15,546 nt of DNA from an uncultured Collinsella sp. (GCA_902494245.1 CABUSR010000039.1:1-15546), one strand, 5' to 3'; numbered from the stretch's first letter, positions 7,448 through 14,974 are shown. Notes: a model not told the origin generated them from the letters alone. Program-made: numbers and translations.

Positions 7448-8323
7448 TCAGCCAAAACGGCCCGTCAAATAATCCGCCGTGCGCGGATCAGTCGGATTCT
7501 TGAAGAGTTGCGCGGTGGGCGCGTGCTCCACCAGCTCACCCAGCAAAAAGAACGCGACCGAATCGGAAATACGCGCGGCCTGCTGCATGTTGTGCGTCAC
7601 GACCACGAGCGTGCAGGTCTCCTTGAGCTCGCAGGCCAGCTGCTCCACCACCAGCGTCGATACGGGGTCGAGCGCCGAGGTCGGTTCGTCCATCAGCAGA
7701 ATGTCGGGCTGCACGGCCAGCGCACGGGCGATGCACAGACGCTGCTGCTGGCCGCCCGAAAGACCCAGACCCGATTCTTTGAGCTTGTCCTTGACCTCGT
7801 CCCACAGGGCGGCGCGTCGCAGGGAGTCTTCGACCAGCTCGTCGAGCACGACGCGGTCGCGCACTCCCATGCCGCGAGGACCGTAGGCGACGTTGTCGTA
7901 GATGCTCATGGGAAACGGGTTGGGGCGCTGAAACACCATGCCCACGCGCTGGCGCAAACGGCAGATGTCGTAATCGCCCAGGATATCTTGACCATCGAGC
8001 GCAATCTTGCCCTCGATGCGGCAATCCTTGATGCCGTCGTTCATGCGGTTAAAGCAGCGCAGCAACGTGGACTTTCCGCAGCCCGAAGGCCCGATAAACG
8101 AGGTGATCTGCTTGTCGCGGATCTTGATATTCACGTCCTTGAGCGCATGATGGTCGCCATAGAACAGGTCGAGGCCCTCGACGTCGATGCGCGTCGGCGA
8201 GGCGGCAAGATCCTCTGCCGTGGGGCGAGTCGCATCCCCAACCTCGCGCTCGTACGCGGCCTCGGCCTGCGCTTTCATGAGTTCTTCAAGCTCCGTGGGC
8301 TCCACAGCCGCAGCAGCCGTCAT
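7448..8323 (-). CDS. pstB: Phosphate ABC transporter ATP-binding protein PstB
   Basis: The ATPase that energises high-affinity phosphate import through the PstCA channel, 291 residues. Motifs in order are Walker A GPSGCGKST (78-86), the PstB-typical Q-loop FQRPNPFP (131-138), signature LSGGQQQR (188-195), Walker B LLMDEPTSALD (209-219) and H-loop His244. The DYLTGRFG C-terminus is typical of PstB. About 45 residues precede the first ABC strand (RIDVEGLDLFYG). They are alanine- and glutamate-rich and longer than in most PstB proteins. The ATG ending at 8323 has GGAGG eight bases upstream, whereas the in-frame GTG at 8338 does not. The gene is followed by phoB- and phoR-like genes. No pstS, pstC, pstA or phoU is present here; upstream is an unrelated kinase operon. 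Confidence 0.96.
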   Translation of the reverse strand: MTAAAAVEPTELEELMKAQAEAAYEREVGDATRPTAEDLAASPTRIDVEGLDLFYGDHHALKDVNIKIRDKQITSFIGPSGCGKSTLLRCFNRMNDGIKDCRIEGKIALDGQDILGDYDICRLRQRVGMVFQRPNPFPMSIYDNVAYGPRGMGVRDRVVLDELVEDSLRRAALWDEVKDKLKESGLGLSGGQQQRLCIARALAVQPDILLMDEPTSALDPVSTLVVEQLACELKETCTLVVVTHNMQQAARISDSVAFFLLGELVEHAPTAQLFKNPTDPRTADYLTGRFG

Positions 8324-8338
8324 ACCGCATACCTCCAC

Positions 8339-8364
8339 ATCGATATCAATTCAGCAGTATCGAT
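8339..8364 (-). promoter_or_regulatory. Inverted repeat abutting the pstB ribosome site
   Basis: ATCGATA (8339-8345) and TATCGAT (8358-8364) form perfect 7-bp arms around a 12-base spacer. On the minus strand the last arm ends 2 nt before GGAGG. It could be a protein operator or a leader stem affecting pstB translation. Confidence 0.45.
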
Positions 8365-8378
8365 AGTAGAAATCGCGG

Positions 8379-8405
8379 CTCATATGCACGTGAGCGCATT
8401 GTCAA
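8379..8405 (-). promoter_or_regulatory. Candidate pstB promoter
   Basis: A consensus TTGACA -35 lies at 8405-8400 on the minus strand. The best -10 nearby is TATGAG (8384-8379) at a short 15-bp spacing, so activator help would be expected. CTTACAA and CTTGACAA occur in tandem over the -35, which could be a regulator-binding direct repeat. Evidence is weak beyond the -35. Confidence 0.3.
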
Positions 8406-8426
8406 GTGTTTGTAAGGGCACGCTGG

Positions 8427-9665
8427 CTATGCGGCGGGCAGCTCGATGGTGAATATCGTGTGTTCGGGCGTCGATTCACATGCAACGGTACCGCCGTGTG
8501 CCGCGATGATCTCCTTGGCAATAGCAAGGCCCAGACCGGCACCACCGCGATTGGTCGCACGCGCCGCATCCAGGCGATAGAACTTCTCAAAGATCACCTT
8601 GAGCTTAGCCGCAGGGATAGGATCGCCCTGATTGATAAAGCGCACGCGCACGCCGCCATCGTCTTGGCGCCCGGCCTCGATCGTGATAGTCGAGCCCTCA
8701 TAGCTATAGGCGACGGCGTTTTTCATGATGTTGTTAAACACGCGGGCCATCTTGTCGCCATCCACGAGCACCGTCAGGTCCTCGCGAATATCAACTTGGA
8801 CTTCCTTATGCTGCTCGTTGAGGATGGGATAGAACTCGTCAGTCACCTGAGCCAGCAGCAACCCCAGATCAACATAGCCGCGCGTGAGCACGATATCGTG
8901 GAAGTCAAAGCGCGTGATATCGAAGAACTCTTCGATGAGTGCATCGAGCCGGTGCGCCTTGTCGAGCGCCACGCCCGTAAAGTGCGTACGTTGCTCAACC
9001 GGCAGCTCGGGAGCCTCTTGCAGCAGCGAAAGATAGCCCACCACGCTGGCAAGCGGGGTGCGCAGGTCATGTGCCAAGTACGTGACCAGATCGTCCTTGC
9101 GATGCGACTCGTCACGCAGAGCTTGCTGCACCTTGCGCTCACGGTCACGCACGCGGTTAAGGGCGCCCTCGGCCTCCAAGAAGTCGCCGTCGATGTTGTC
9201 CCAGGTGTCGGGGTGATCGATCAGGCGATCTTGAATACGAGCGGCCAGCACACAATCGGCATGCTGCTCGCCCTGCTCGTAGCCCTGGTAGTACAGGGCG
9301 CGGCCGCACAAGAACAGCACGCACACGGCAAGCGCCAGCACAAAGCCAAGCATGTTGAATACAAAGCCGGCATCGAACAGCACCGGCCCTTCAATGCCGC
9401 CGAGCGCCATGGCGCCAATCGCCAACGTCATGGCCCACGCGGCGCCGCCAATCACCACGCAGCGGCGAACGATTTCGAATCGATCGATCAGCAAAAAGCC
9501 GATAAGCAGCACCGCCAAGATTCCGGCGATGTTATCGATGCCAATCAGCAGCAGGCTCAGCAAAAAGAGCAGCACCGTTGCAAGCGCGCGGTTGTCGACG
9601 ACCGACCTCACGTATTCAAAGAGTCGATCGGGCACCTCGAATGCCTGCCTATCGTCTTTTGTCAT
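8427..9665 (-). CDS. VanS-like membrane sensor histidine kinase
   Basis: A 412-residue kinase with four predicted TM helices (about 27-42, 45-62, 69-90, 101-122) and only short external loops, so there is no large outer sensor domain. A coiled linker leads to the H-box KDDLVTYLAHDLRTPLASVVGYLSLL with His199. This segment closely resembles VanS of vancomycin-resistance systems and their chromosomal relatives. N-box (FNNIMKNAVAYSY), a degenerate G1 (NQGDPIP), F-box (FEKFYRLD) and G2 (GGAGLGLAIAKEI) follow. I place the start at the ATG ending at 9665, with GGTGGGG eight bases upstream; a GTG two codons earlier is too close to that site. It follows its regulator by 25 bp. No vanH/A/X genes are in view, so resistance should not be inferred. 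Confidence 0.92.
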   Translation of the reverse strand: MTKDDRQAFEVPDRLFEYVRSVVDNRALATVLLFLLSLLLIGIDNIAGILAVLLIGFLLIDRFEIVRRCVVIGGAAWAMTLAIGAMALGGIEGPVLFDAGFVFNMLGFVLALAVCVLFLCGRALYYQGYEQGEQHADCVLAARIQDRLIDHPDTWDNIDGDFLEAEGALNRVRDRERKVQQALRDESHRKDDLVTYLAHDLRTPLASVVGYLSLLQEAPELPVEQRTHFTGVALDKAHRLDALIEEFFDITRFDFHDIVLTRGYVDLGLLLAQVTDEFYPILNEQHKEVQVDIREDLTVLVDGDKMARVFNNIMKNAVAYSYEGSTITIEAGRQDDGGVRVRFINQGDPIPAAKLKVIFEKFYRLDAARATNRGGAGLGLAIAKEIIAAHGGTVACESTPEHTIFTIELPAA

Positions 9666-9690
9666 ATCCACTTCCCCACCATCAAAGGCG

Positions 9691-10386
9691 CTATTCGATT
9701 ATGTAGCCGACGCCCCAGACGTTTTTGATAAAGCGCGGCTTTTGTGCGTCGTCGCCGATCTTTTCGCGCAGGTGGCGAATGTGCACCATCACCGTATTGT
9801 TGGAGCCGGGCATAAAGTCCTCGTTCCACACCGCGCGGAACAGGTCCTCCACGGCCGCCACGCTGCCGCGATGCTCGACCAGATACAGCAAGATGGAATA
9901 CTCGATGGGCGTGAGGCGAACCGATGAACCGTCCACTGTCACGGAACGAGCATCGCGGTTGATCTCCAGGCCGTCGAGCTGGAGGGTCAGCGACTCGGCC
10001 GCCTGTGCGCGGCTACCGTAGCTGGTGTAGCGGCGAAGTTGAGCGTGCACGCGCGCGATGAGCTCCAGCGGACGGAACGGCTTAACCACGTAATCGTCCG
10101 CGCCAAGCGAAAGACCCTCGATCTTGTCTTGCTGGGCATCGCGCGCCGTCAGCATGATCACGGGATAGGTATGGCTGGAACGGATCGTACGCAGCAGCTC
10201 AAACCCATCGATATCGGGCAGCATGACATCCAGCAGCGCCAGATCGAACTCCTGCTCCAAGATTGCCTTGGCCGCATCGGCCCCGCTATAGGCAATCTGG
10301 ACATCAAAGCCCTCTTTTGTAAGGTAGATACCAACCAAGTCGGCGATGGCCTTTTCGTCATCAACTACCAAAATGCGCTCGTTCAT
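9691..10386 (-). CDS. VanR-like response regulator (OmpR family)
   Basis: A 231-residue regulator and the partner of the VanS-like kinase downstream. The receiver domain has DDE at 9-11, phosphoacceptor Asp53 in LLDVMLPDIDG, Thr80 and Lys102 in VKPF. The winged-helix DNA-binding domain covers about 130-228, with recognition segment NNTVMVHIRHLREKIG and the closing VWGVGYIIE. The ATG has AGGAG six bases upstream. The gene is divergent from a D-Ala-D-Ala carboxypeptidase gene across about 200 bp, making that gene a plausible target. VanR-like regulators outside resistance operons often control envelope genes. The specific signal is unknown. Confidence 0.93.
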   Translation of the reverse strand: MNERILVVDDEKAIADLVGIYLTKEGFDVQIAYSGADAAKAILEQEFDLALLDVMLPDIDGFELLRTIRSSHTYPVIMLTARDAQQDKIEGLSLGADDYVVKPFRPLELIARVHAQLRRYTSYGSRAQAAESLTLQLDGLEINRDARSVTVDGSSVRLTPIEYSILLYLVEHRGSVAAVEDLFRAVWNEDFMPGSNNTVMVHIRHLREKIGDDAQKPRFIKNVWGVGYIIE

Positions 10387-10406
10387 GCGTGCTCCTCTCG
10401 CGCTCC

Positions 10407-10467
10407 ATTATGCCCGAGGCGACGCATGCCACACACAACAAGCGTGGGTGATTAAGTCGGCCTTAAG
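10407..10467. promoter_or_regulatory. Divergent control region with TTAAG direct repeats
   Basis: For the regulator, a CATAAT -10 lies on the minus strand at 10412-10407, 20 bases before its ATG; the -35 position is poor. Further into the gap, TTAAG at 10452-10456 recurs at 10463-10467, an 11-bp period matching the tandem half-site spacing used by OmpR-family regulators. Because of CTTAA at 10462-10466, the same bases also read as an inverted repeat. Confidence 0.4.
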
Positions 10468-10538
10468 CACCCTTGTGCCCGTTCGGGCGCGGATGTGGGC
10501 CACGCACGCACGCGATGATCGCCGACGCCGGCAAACGA

Positions 10539-10544
10539 TATACT
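10539..10544 (+). promoter_or_regulatory. Candidate -10 element of the carboxypeptidase gene
   Basis: TATACT fits a -10 hexamer 39 bases before the GTG start at 10584, but no convincing -35 is present at 16-18 bp. If real, transcription starts near 10551. The in-frame TTG (10473) and ATG (10515) would then lie upstream of the mRNA, supporting the GTG start. Confidence 0.4.
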
Positions 10545-10583
10545 CTAGTTCCAGAAGAGACCATCCCGTCGAAAGCGAAATCC

Positions 10584-11924
10584 GTGAAGTCCCTCACCTC
10601 TTTTGCAAAGCGCTCAGCCCAGCTTGCCGCCGGCTTTGTCTGCGCTATCGCCCTTGCCGCTGGCGTGCCCACCGTCGCCGGCGCCCAAGTGCTCACGACC
10701 GACAATGTTTGCGGCAAAACCGCCGATGCGCGCGGCATCACGGCCGAAAACCTGCCCGATATCGATGCGACCAATGCCCTCGTCATGGGCAAAGACGGCA
10801 CCGTCTACTATGCCCGTGGCGCCGATGAGCAGGTCAAGATCGCCTCGATCACCAAGGTCATGACCGCGATCCTAACCGTCGAGAATTGCAAGATGGACGA
10901 GAAGGTCACGGTAAGCAACGCCGCAGCCACCGTGGGTAATTCGACCGCCGGCTTGCTCGAAGGCGACGAGCTTACCGTGGAGCAGGCACTGCGCGGCCTG
11001 ATGATTCCCTCGGGCAACGACGCCGCCATCGTGCTCGCCGAATATGTGGGCAAGAAGATCGACCCTAAGACCAAAGACGCCGAGGCCACATTTGTGAAGG
11101 CCATGAACGAGCGCGCTAAGAAGCTCGGCTGCACCGGTACGCTTTTTGAAAACCCGCATGGTCTGGACTTTGATGAGTGGGCTGGCGATATGCACTCAAC
11201 CGCACATGACGTAGCGCTAATGATGCAGAAGGCCATGAAAAACGACACGATCCGCGAGGTCGTAGCGAGCGAGGATTCTTGGATCGAGGTCACGGGCGCC
11301 GACGGCACCGACCATTCGCACTCCATGGACACGCATAACTATTTGCTGGGCCAAGATGGCAACATCGGTGGCAAGACCGGCACCACCGACGATGCAGGCT
11401 ATTGCTTTACGAGTGCCTACAACCGCGATGGCGACGAGATCTACACCGTCGTTTTGAACTCCACCACCACCGACCAGCGCTTTACCGATACCGCAACCCT
11501 TGCCAATTGGTACTACGGTCACAAGGTGACGGTCGCGATCGCCAACACGCAGGAAAAGACCGCCAACGGCAACCCGCTTATGGCGCGCATTGGCCAAACC
11601 GACTGGACGGATAAGACGATCGACGCCACACTCGCCGATCCTACGGCGCAAGCGACCGTGTTTTCCCTTGCCGGCGAGGTGACCGAAAAGGTTAGCTACG
11701 ACGATCTTTCGGGCACGGTGCATGTGGGCGACAAGGTGGGCAGCGTTACGCTCAAGCAGGACGACACCAAGATCGCCGTCATGGACCTAGTTGCCGACGA
11801 GGAAGGTGCAGGGCCGAATCCCATTGAATGGCTCCTTGTGAAGCTCGATCGCTTGGGCCGCCGCATCGACAACCGGCCACTCACGGCAGAGAGCGAGACC
11901 GTAGCCAAGGCACCCGAGGTGTAG
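10584..11924 (+). CDS. dacA: Secreted D-alanyl-D-alanine carboxypeptidase (peptidase S11, DacA type)
   Basis: A 446-residue penicillin-binding protein that should remove the terminal D-Ala from peptidoglycan pentapeptides outside the membrane. From the GTG at 10584 the protein opens with a classical signal peptide (basic start, hydrophobic 12-29, probable cleavage after AGA at 34). All three active-site motifs are present: SITK (Ser88, Lys91), SGN (143-145) and KTG (264-266). A C-terminal beta domain (about 320-405) follows, then an amphipathic helix (NPIEWLLVKLDRLGRRID) like the membrane anchor of PBP5. Earlier in-frame starts (TTG 10473, ATG 10515) would bury the signal peptide behind 15-37 unlikely residues. 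The ribosome site at the GTG is weak, so the exact start is uncertain. It is the only plus-strand protein gene here, divergent from the VanRS-like operon. Confidence 0.94.
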   Translation: MKSLTSFAKRSAQLAAGFVCAIALAAGVPTVAGAQVLTTDNVCGKTADARGITAENLPDIDATNALVMGKDGTVYYARGADEQVKIASITKVMTAILTVENCKMDEKVTVSNAAATVGNSTAGLLEGDELTVEQALRGLMIPSGNDAAIVLAEYVGKKIDPKTKDAEATFVKAMNERAKKLGCTGTLFENPHGLDFDEWAGDMHSTAHDVALMMQKAMKNDTIREVVASEDSWIEVTGADGTDHSHSMDTHNYLLGQDGNIGGKTGTTDDAGYCFTSAYNRDGDEIYTVVLNSTTTDQRFTDTATLANWYYGHKVTVAIANTQEKTANGNPLMARIGQTDWTDKTIDATLADPTAQATVFSLAGEVTEKVSYDDLSGTVHVGDKVGSVTLKQDDTKIAVMDLVADEEGAGPNPIEWLLVKLDRLGRRIDNRPLTAESETVAKAPEV

Positions 11925-11948
11925 GGTCGAAGAACAATACGCTCGCTG

Positions 11949-11981
11949 AAAGGAGGTGTCCGAAAGGACGCCTCCTTTTTT
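11949..11981 (+). terminator. Strong intrinsic terminator of the carboxypeptidase gene
   Basis: AAGGAGG (11950-11956) pairs with CCTCCTT (11971-11977). The stem continues through a T-G pair and GTCC/GGAC to a GAAA tetraloop (11962-11965). Six T residues (11976-11981) follow. This is a textbook intrinsic terminator 25 bp past the stop codon. Confidence 0.95.
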
Positions 11982-11983
11982 GA

Positions 11984-12001
11984 GGGTTCGAATCCCCAGC
12001 T
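11984..12001 (+). repeat. Inverted 18-nt copy of the tRNA-Ser(GCT) 3' end
   Basis: These 18 bases (core GGTTCGAATCCCCAG) are the exact reverse complement of 12064-12081, the T-arm and start of the acceptor 3' strand of the minus-strand tRNA-Ser. They begin 2 bp after the T tract of the preceding terminator. The match includes acceptor bases specific to this tRNA, not only the universal T-loop. No other tRNA part is present on the plus strand. Confidence 0.85.
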
Positions 12002-12015
12002 AACGTGGTTCAACT

Positions 12016-12044
12016 AAAAAAGGGCCCCTTTCGGAACCCTTCTT
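12016..12044 (-). terminator. Intrinsic terminator of tRNA-Ser
   Basis: On the minus strand AAGGGTTCC (12041-12033) pairs with GGGGCCCTT (12028-12020), including two T-G pairs, around a GAAA loop. Six T residues (12021-12016) follow. It begins about 12 bases after the tRNA CCA end. Confidence 0.93.
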
Positions 12045-12055
12045 TAAAGTCTTAC

Positions 12056-12146
12056 TGGCGGAGAGCTGGGGATTCGAACCCCAGATGCCCTTTTGGGGCA
12101 TACTCGCTTAGCAGGCGAGCACCTTCGGCCTCTCGGTCAGCTCTCC
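12056..12146 (-). tRNA. tRNA-Ser(GCT)
   Basis: A complete type II tRNA of 91 bases including the encoded CCA (12058-12056). The acceptor GGAGAGC pairs with GCTCTCC and the discriminator is G, as expected for serine. The anticodon loop CTGCTAA, closed by CTCGC/GCGAG, gives anticodon GCT, which reads AGC/AGU. A long variable arm (ATGCCC-CAAAA-GGGCAT) identifies the serine class. The T-arm is TGGGG-TTCGAAT-CCCCA. Confidence 0.97.
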
Positions 12147-12160
12147 GTAACAGCCGTTCT

Positions 12161-12189
12161 ATAGTAACCAAACAGCCAAGGATGGGCAA
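12161..12189 (-). promoter_or_regulatory. Promoter of tRNA-Ser
   Basis: TTGCCC (12189-12184) and TACTAT (12166-12161) on the minus strand are exactly 17 bp apart. The -10 lies 14 bp before the mature tRNA 5' end. The AT-rich tract around 12193-12205 could serve as an UP element. Confidence 0.65.
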
Positions 12190-12238
12190 GAGGAAATTTT
12201 CTAATTGCCTAGCATCCTTTCCCCCTTGGAGGCTTCGC

Positions 12239-14680
12239 CTACCCCAGCGAGCGGTTGAGGGAGCCGAGTTCGTCGTTGCCCATGGTGCGCCACATTTGAT
12301 AGATGCAGCCGCGCGCCAGGAAAAAGAAGCCGTTATCGACGAGTTGCACGGCGGCATCCGCGAGTTGATTGGTCACGGCGGGCACCGGCGGCAGCTCAAG
12401 ACCTGCCTTGCGGATGGTCTCGACAGCCTCCTCAAACGTGGGTGGTTTGATGACGCCCATCTCGTTCATAAGGCCCTGCATTTCCTCCTGCGCACTGCCG
12501 CCCGACTCCTCGCCGCGCGGCACTAGGCGGTAGCACGCCAGCGCCAGCTCGAGCTGGTCGCAGTTCCAGTAGGCGAATGCCAGGCGATAGAACAGGTAAC
12601 CGATCGAAGGCCGGTCGCTGGCAATGCGCAGGCCGTGGCGCGCCACCTCGATAATCTCGTCATAGCGCTCCAGGCGTGCTAGCACGTTAATCAGGGCAAA
12701 GTGAGACTGCATGGACGAGCGCGCCAAATCGTAGAGACGACGCACCTCGGGCAGTGCACGCTCAAAGTCCTCTTGTTCGGCGTAAAAGCTGCAGATCTCG
12801 TGCTGGGCAAAATACAGCGCATCGGGAGCGCGAAGGATACGCACGGAACGGTCCTCCTCCATCACCGGCAGCACCATGCGCACCAGCTGGTTGTCGCAGA
12901 ACTGGGTCTGCACTGGGCCCGTCGCCAAAAGCTCAGCAACCGTACACTTGGCTTCCAGCTCCTCGACAAGGCGAGAAAAGCCCTCGAAAGCACCGGCTCG
13001 GTCAACTTTGGATTGCTCGCGCAGCTCGACGACACGGGCGACATACGGATCGTTGTCCTCCTCCATGACCTCAAGCTCGTCAGCCGTATCAGCGAGCAGC
13101 AAATCGCGAAGCGCAGGCGGCAATGGACGATGGTCATCGCGTGGTCGGGCGTGAACCTCTGCAGGCTCAATCATGTCCGGCGCATCTGCCTCATATGCCT
13201 CGAGCAAATGCTTGCAGGGCATGTCGTCCATATCCATGCTCTCAAGATCCTTGGCGACAGAAACGCAATCAGCCAGATAGGCCGCACGGCCAAAGGAATA
13301 CGTTTCGACAACGCGCTCGCCCTGCTCGCCGTCGGGAACCGCAATCTGCACGTAGCAGCGCGTGATGCGAGTGCCCGAAGCAAAGCAAGCCGCCGCGAGT
13401 GTAAGCGCAATACGCGCATCGTGCTCAGTGGCCCATGCCGCGCGCTTAGGCTCATCCACCTCGCGCCAGGCGTCATCTTGAGCATCGTATTCGCGCTGCG
13501 GCATAGCATCGACAACCGTGCGGCCAAATCGCACCAGCATGATGCCTTCGGCGACGTTCGCTCGATAGGTGTAGTCGAGACGCGTGACCACGTTGAGCGC
13601 TTCTACGATACGTGCAAAGCGGGTGCGAACGTCCCACTCGCCACCCGGCTGGCACGCAACCGTCCCCGGCTTGGCCCACGGGTTGTCATTCGACAGCGTT
13701 TCGAGCAAGCGAGGAACGTCGTTTGTCGTCTTGCTGATATGCCATAGGTCAAAGAGCGAGCAGCCCTCAAAGCTTGGCGACGAGGCAACGGGGCCCAACC
13801 CTGCCCCAATACGCTCAAGGATGCCCGATAAGCGGTTCAGGCGGCACTCGACGGCAAGCAGGGCATCAATCTCGTCCTGGTCCAGCAGGCTACGGTCAAA
13901 ATTGAGATAAAAGAGCCTCGAGCGATCGATGCGCGCCAGGCTCATTTCGGTTTTGGCCGCGATGGTGCGCAGGCGAGACAGATTGACTTCGCCCATCAAC
14001 GCGGCGGCATAGCGCTCAATGCCACTTGGATTATCTGTATGGTCAATGCGGTAGAGCAACGTTTCGATTGCATCGGGCAGCGGCGTGGAATCAAAACCCA
14101 GCAGTACCTCAACCGGCTCGGGGAGTTTTACAAGTTTGATCTTGTCGACGGCATTTTTCATGCCCTCGTCGAGGCCGTCACCGTCTGCCTTGGTTGCGAC
14201 GGCGTTTTCGGAATCGGCAAATATTACGTAACGCAAGAACATCGAGGCCATGAACTCGCCGTAGCGAAGGCTGCGCGTCGAATTCCACGTCTCGCGATCG
14301 GATTGTTCGCGCATGGGGCCTTCGGGAGAGCCGATGACTCGCGCCCGGGAACGCATCGTCCCATCGGCGCCCCTGACCGCAATCTCACCGATGCTGGAAT
14401 CGGACTCGCCAAGAATCAGTTGCATGTCGGGATCGTCGGGCAGCGATACCTCGTTAACGGGACGGTCCACCTTATAGACCTCACCCGAAACGCTCACGTA
14501 GCCCAAAAGCGACACATGGCTTTTGCCGACGAATTCGACGACATAGCATGATTCATGCACGTCCTCGCCAAAGAGCTTCCAAACCACGCCATACGAGCGT
14601 CCCGCAGGCTGCTCGGGCATGGCCGGAAAGCGCTTTTTGGAATCGAGAAACCTGAGCTTGTATGTCGGACGCTCTGCCAC
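12239..14680 (-). CDS. Hypothetical protein, 813 residues, with C-terminal TPR-like helices
   Basis: I do not recognise this protein. It has no signal peptide and no obvious TM helix, so it is probably cytoplasmic. Residues 1-120 look beta-rich (YKLRFLD..., GVVWKLFGEDVHESCYVVEFVGKSHVSLLGYVSV). The region 140-480 is mixed helix and strand with no catalytic signature I can name. Residues 500-560 are acidic and proline-containing and probably linker. About 618-730 form paired helices with TPR-like spacing (ALYFAQHEICSFYAEQEDFERAL, YLFYRLAFAYWNCDQLELALACY), suggesting a protein-binding surface. The start is a GTG with CAGGGTG eight or nine bases upstream. It stands alone between tRNA loci, 93 bp before tRNA-Ser, with no partner gene and no clear terminator. 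Codon use matches its neighbours, so recent transfer is not indicated. Confidence 0.85.
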   Translation of the reverse strand: MAERPTYKLRFLDSKKRFPAMPEQPAGRSYGVVWKLFGEDVHESCYVVEFVGKSHVSLLGYVSVSGEVYKVDRPVNEVSLPDDPDMQLILGESDSSIGEIAVRGADGTMRSRARVIGSPEGPMREQSDRETWNSTRSLRYGEFMASMFLRYVIFADSENAVATKADGDGLDEGMKNAVDKIKLVKLPEPVEVLLGFDSTPLPDAIETLLYRIDHTDNPSGIERYAAALMGEVNLSRLRTIAAKTEMSLARIDRSRLFYLNFDRSLLDQDEIDALLAVECRLNRLSGILERIGAGLGPVASSPSFEGCSLFDLWHISKTTNDVPRLLETLSNDNPWAKPGTVACQPGGEWDVRTRFARIVEALNVVTRLDYTYRANVAEGIMLVRFGRTVVDAMPQREYDAQDDAWREVDEPKRAAWATEHDARIALTLAAACFASGTRITRCYVQIAVPDGEQGERVVETYSFGRAAYLADCVSVAKDLESMDMDDMPCKHLLEAYEADAPDMIEPAEVHARPRDDHRPLPPALRDLLLADTADELEVMEEDNDPYVARVVELREQSKVDRAGAFEGFSRLVEELEAKCTVAELLATGPVQTQFCDNQLVRMVLPVMEEDRSVRILRAPDALYFAQHEICSFYAEQEDFERALPEVRRLYDLARSSMQSHFALINVLARLERYDEIIEVARHGLRIASDRPSIGYLFYRLAFAYWNCDQLELALACYRLVPRGEESGGSAQEEMQGLMNEMGVIKPPTFEEAVETIRKAGLELPPVPAVTNQLADAAVQLVDNGFFFLARGCIYQMWRTMGNDELGSLNRSLG

Positions 14681-14783
14681 GAAATATCACCCTGATCGGT
14701 CGTCTAAAGAAAGAGCGCGCCACGGGCTCACCGAGGCGCATACTCGAAATCTTACACGAGTCGATGAGAAATAGTCCCCTTTG

Positions 14784-14874
14784 ACCGAGGTTCGAATCCA
14801 TGCGGTGTTTACGCAAAAGAAAAGCCCCCGTTGCCGGAGGCTTTCAATTTCAATTGGTGCGGCGTATAGGATTC
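14784..14874 (-). repeat. Left copy of the tRNA-Arg flanking direct repeat
   Basis: This 91-bp stretch recurs at 14975-15064 with an offset of 190-191 bp. Minus-strand order is the last 20 nt of tRNA-Arg including CCA (14874-14855, exact match), a terminator (14844-14821), and a T-arm-like motif on the opposite strand (plus AGGTTCGAATCC at 14788-14799). The tRNA match stops abruptly after ATTC at 14874, where the intact gene continues GAACC. Confidence 0.85.
14814..14844 (-). terminator. Intrinsic terminator after the tRNA-Arg 3' fragment
   Basis: The minus-strand stem AAAGCCTCCG / CGGGGGCTTT (14844-14835 with 14830-14821) has one T-G pair and a GCAA tetraloop, followed by TTTT-C-TTTT with the stem's last bases. 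The same pair is a C-A mismatch on the plus strand, so the minus strand is the functional one. Confidence 0.85.
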
Positions 14875-14974
14875 CGCGTATCCGCTTCGCGGATCCGCAC
14901 CGGCTTCGCCCGCCTGCCGGCGGACTCGCCCGCGGGCTAAAAACGCTCCGCGTTTTCTTGACGCCCGCGCCTCG
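14875..14974. repeat. GC-rich hairpin core A
   Basis: A 100-bp non-coding block almost identical to 15300-15399 (about five substitutions). It carries successive hairpins: ATCCGC/GCGGAT near 14880-14894, CCGCC/GGCGG near 14910-14923, and AAAACGC-TCC-GCGTTTT near 14940-14956, the last terminator-like on both strands. In this copy CGCGGGC/GCCCGCG forms an outer stem around the last hairpin; core B has two mismatches there. Confidence 0.85.

Noticed and set aside
6037..9728. Long plus-strand open frames opposite phoR, phoB, pstB and the VanS-like kinase
   Set aside because: Each lies entirely opposite a well-supported gene, is rich in Arg and His and has no recognisable domain.
10473..10583. 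A 37-residue N-terminal extension of the carboxypeptidase from a TTG start
   Set aside because: It would place a non-conserved stretch before a classical signal peptide, and the -10 candidate at 10539 lies inside it.
8427..11924. A vancomycin-resistance cluster
   Set aside because: Only VanR/VanS-like regulators and an ordinary S11 carboxypeptidase are present. No D-Ala-D-Lac ligase, VanH or VanX gene is in the window.
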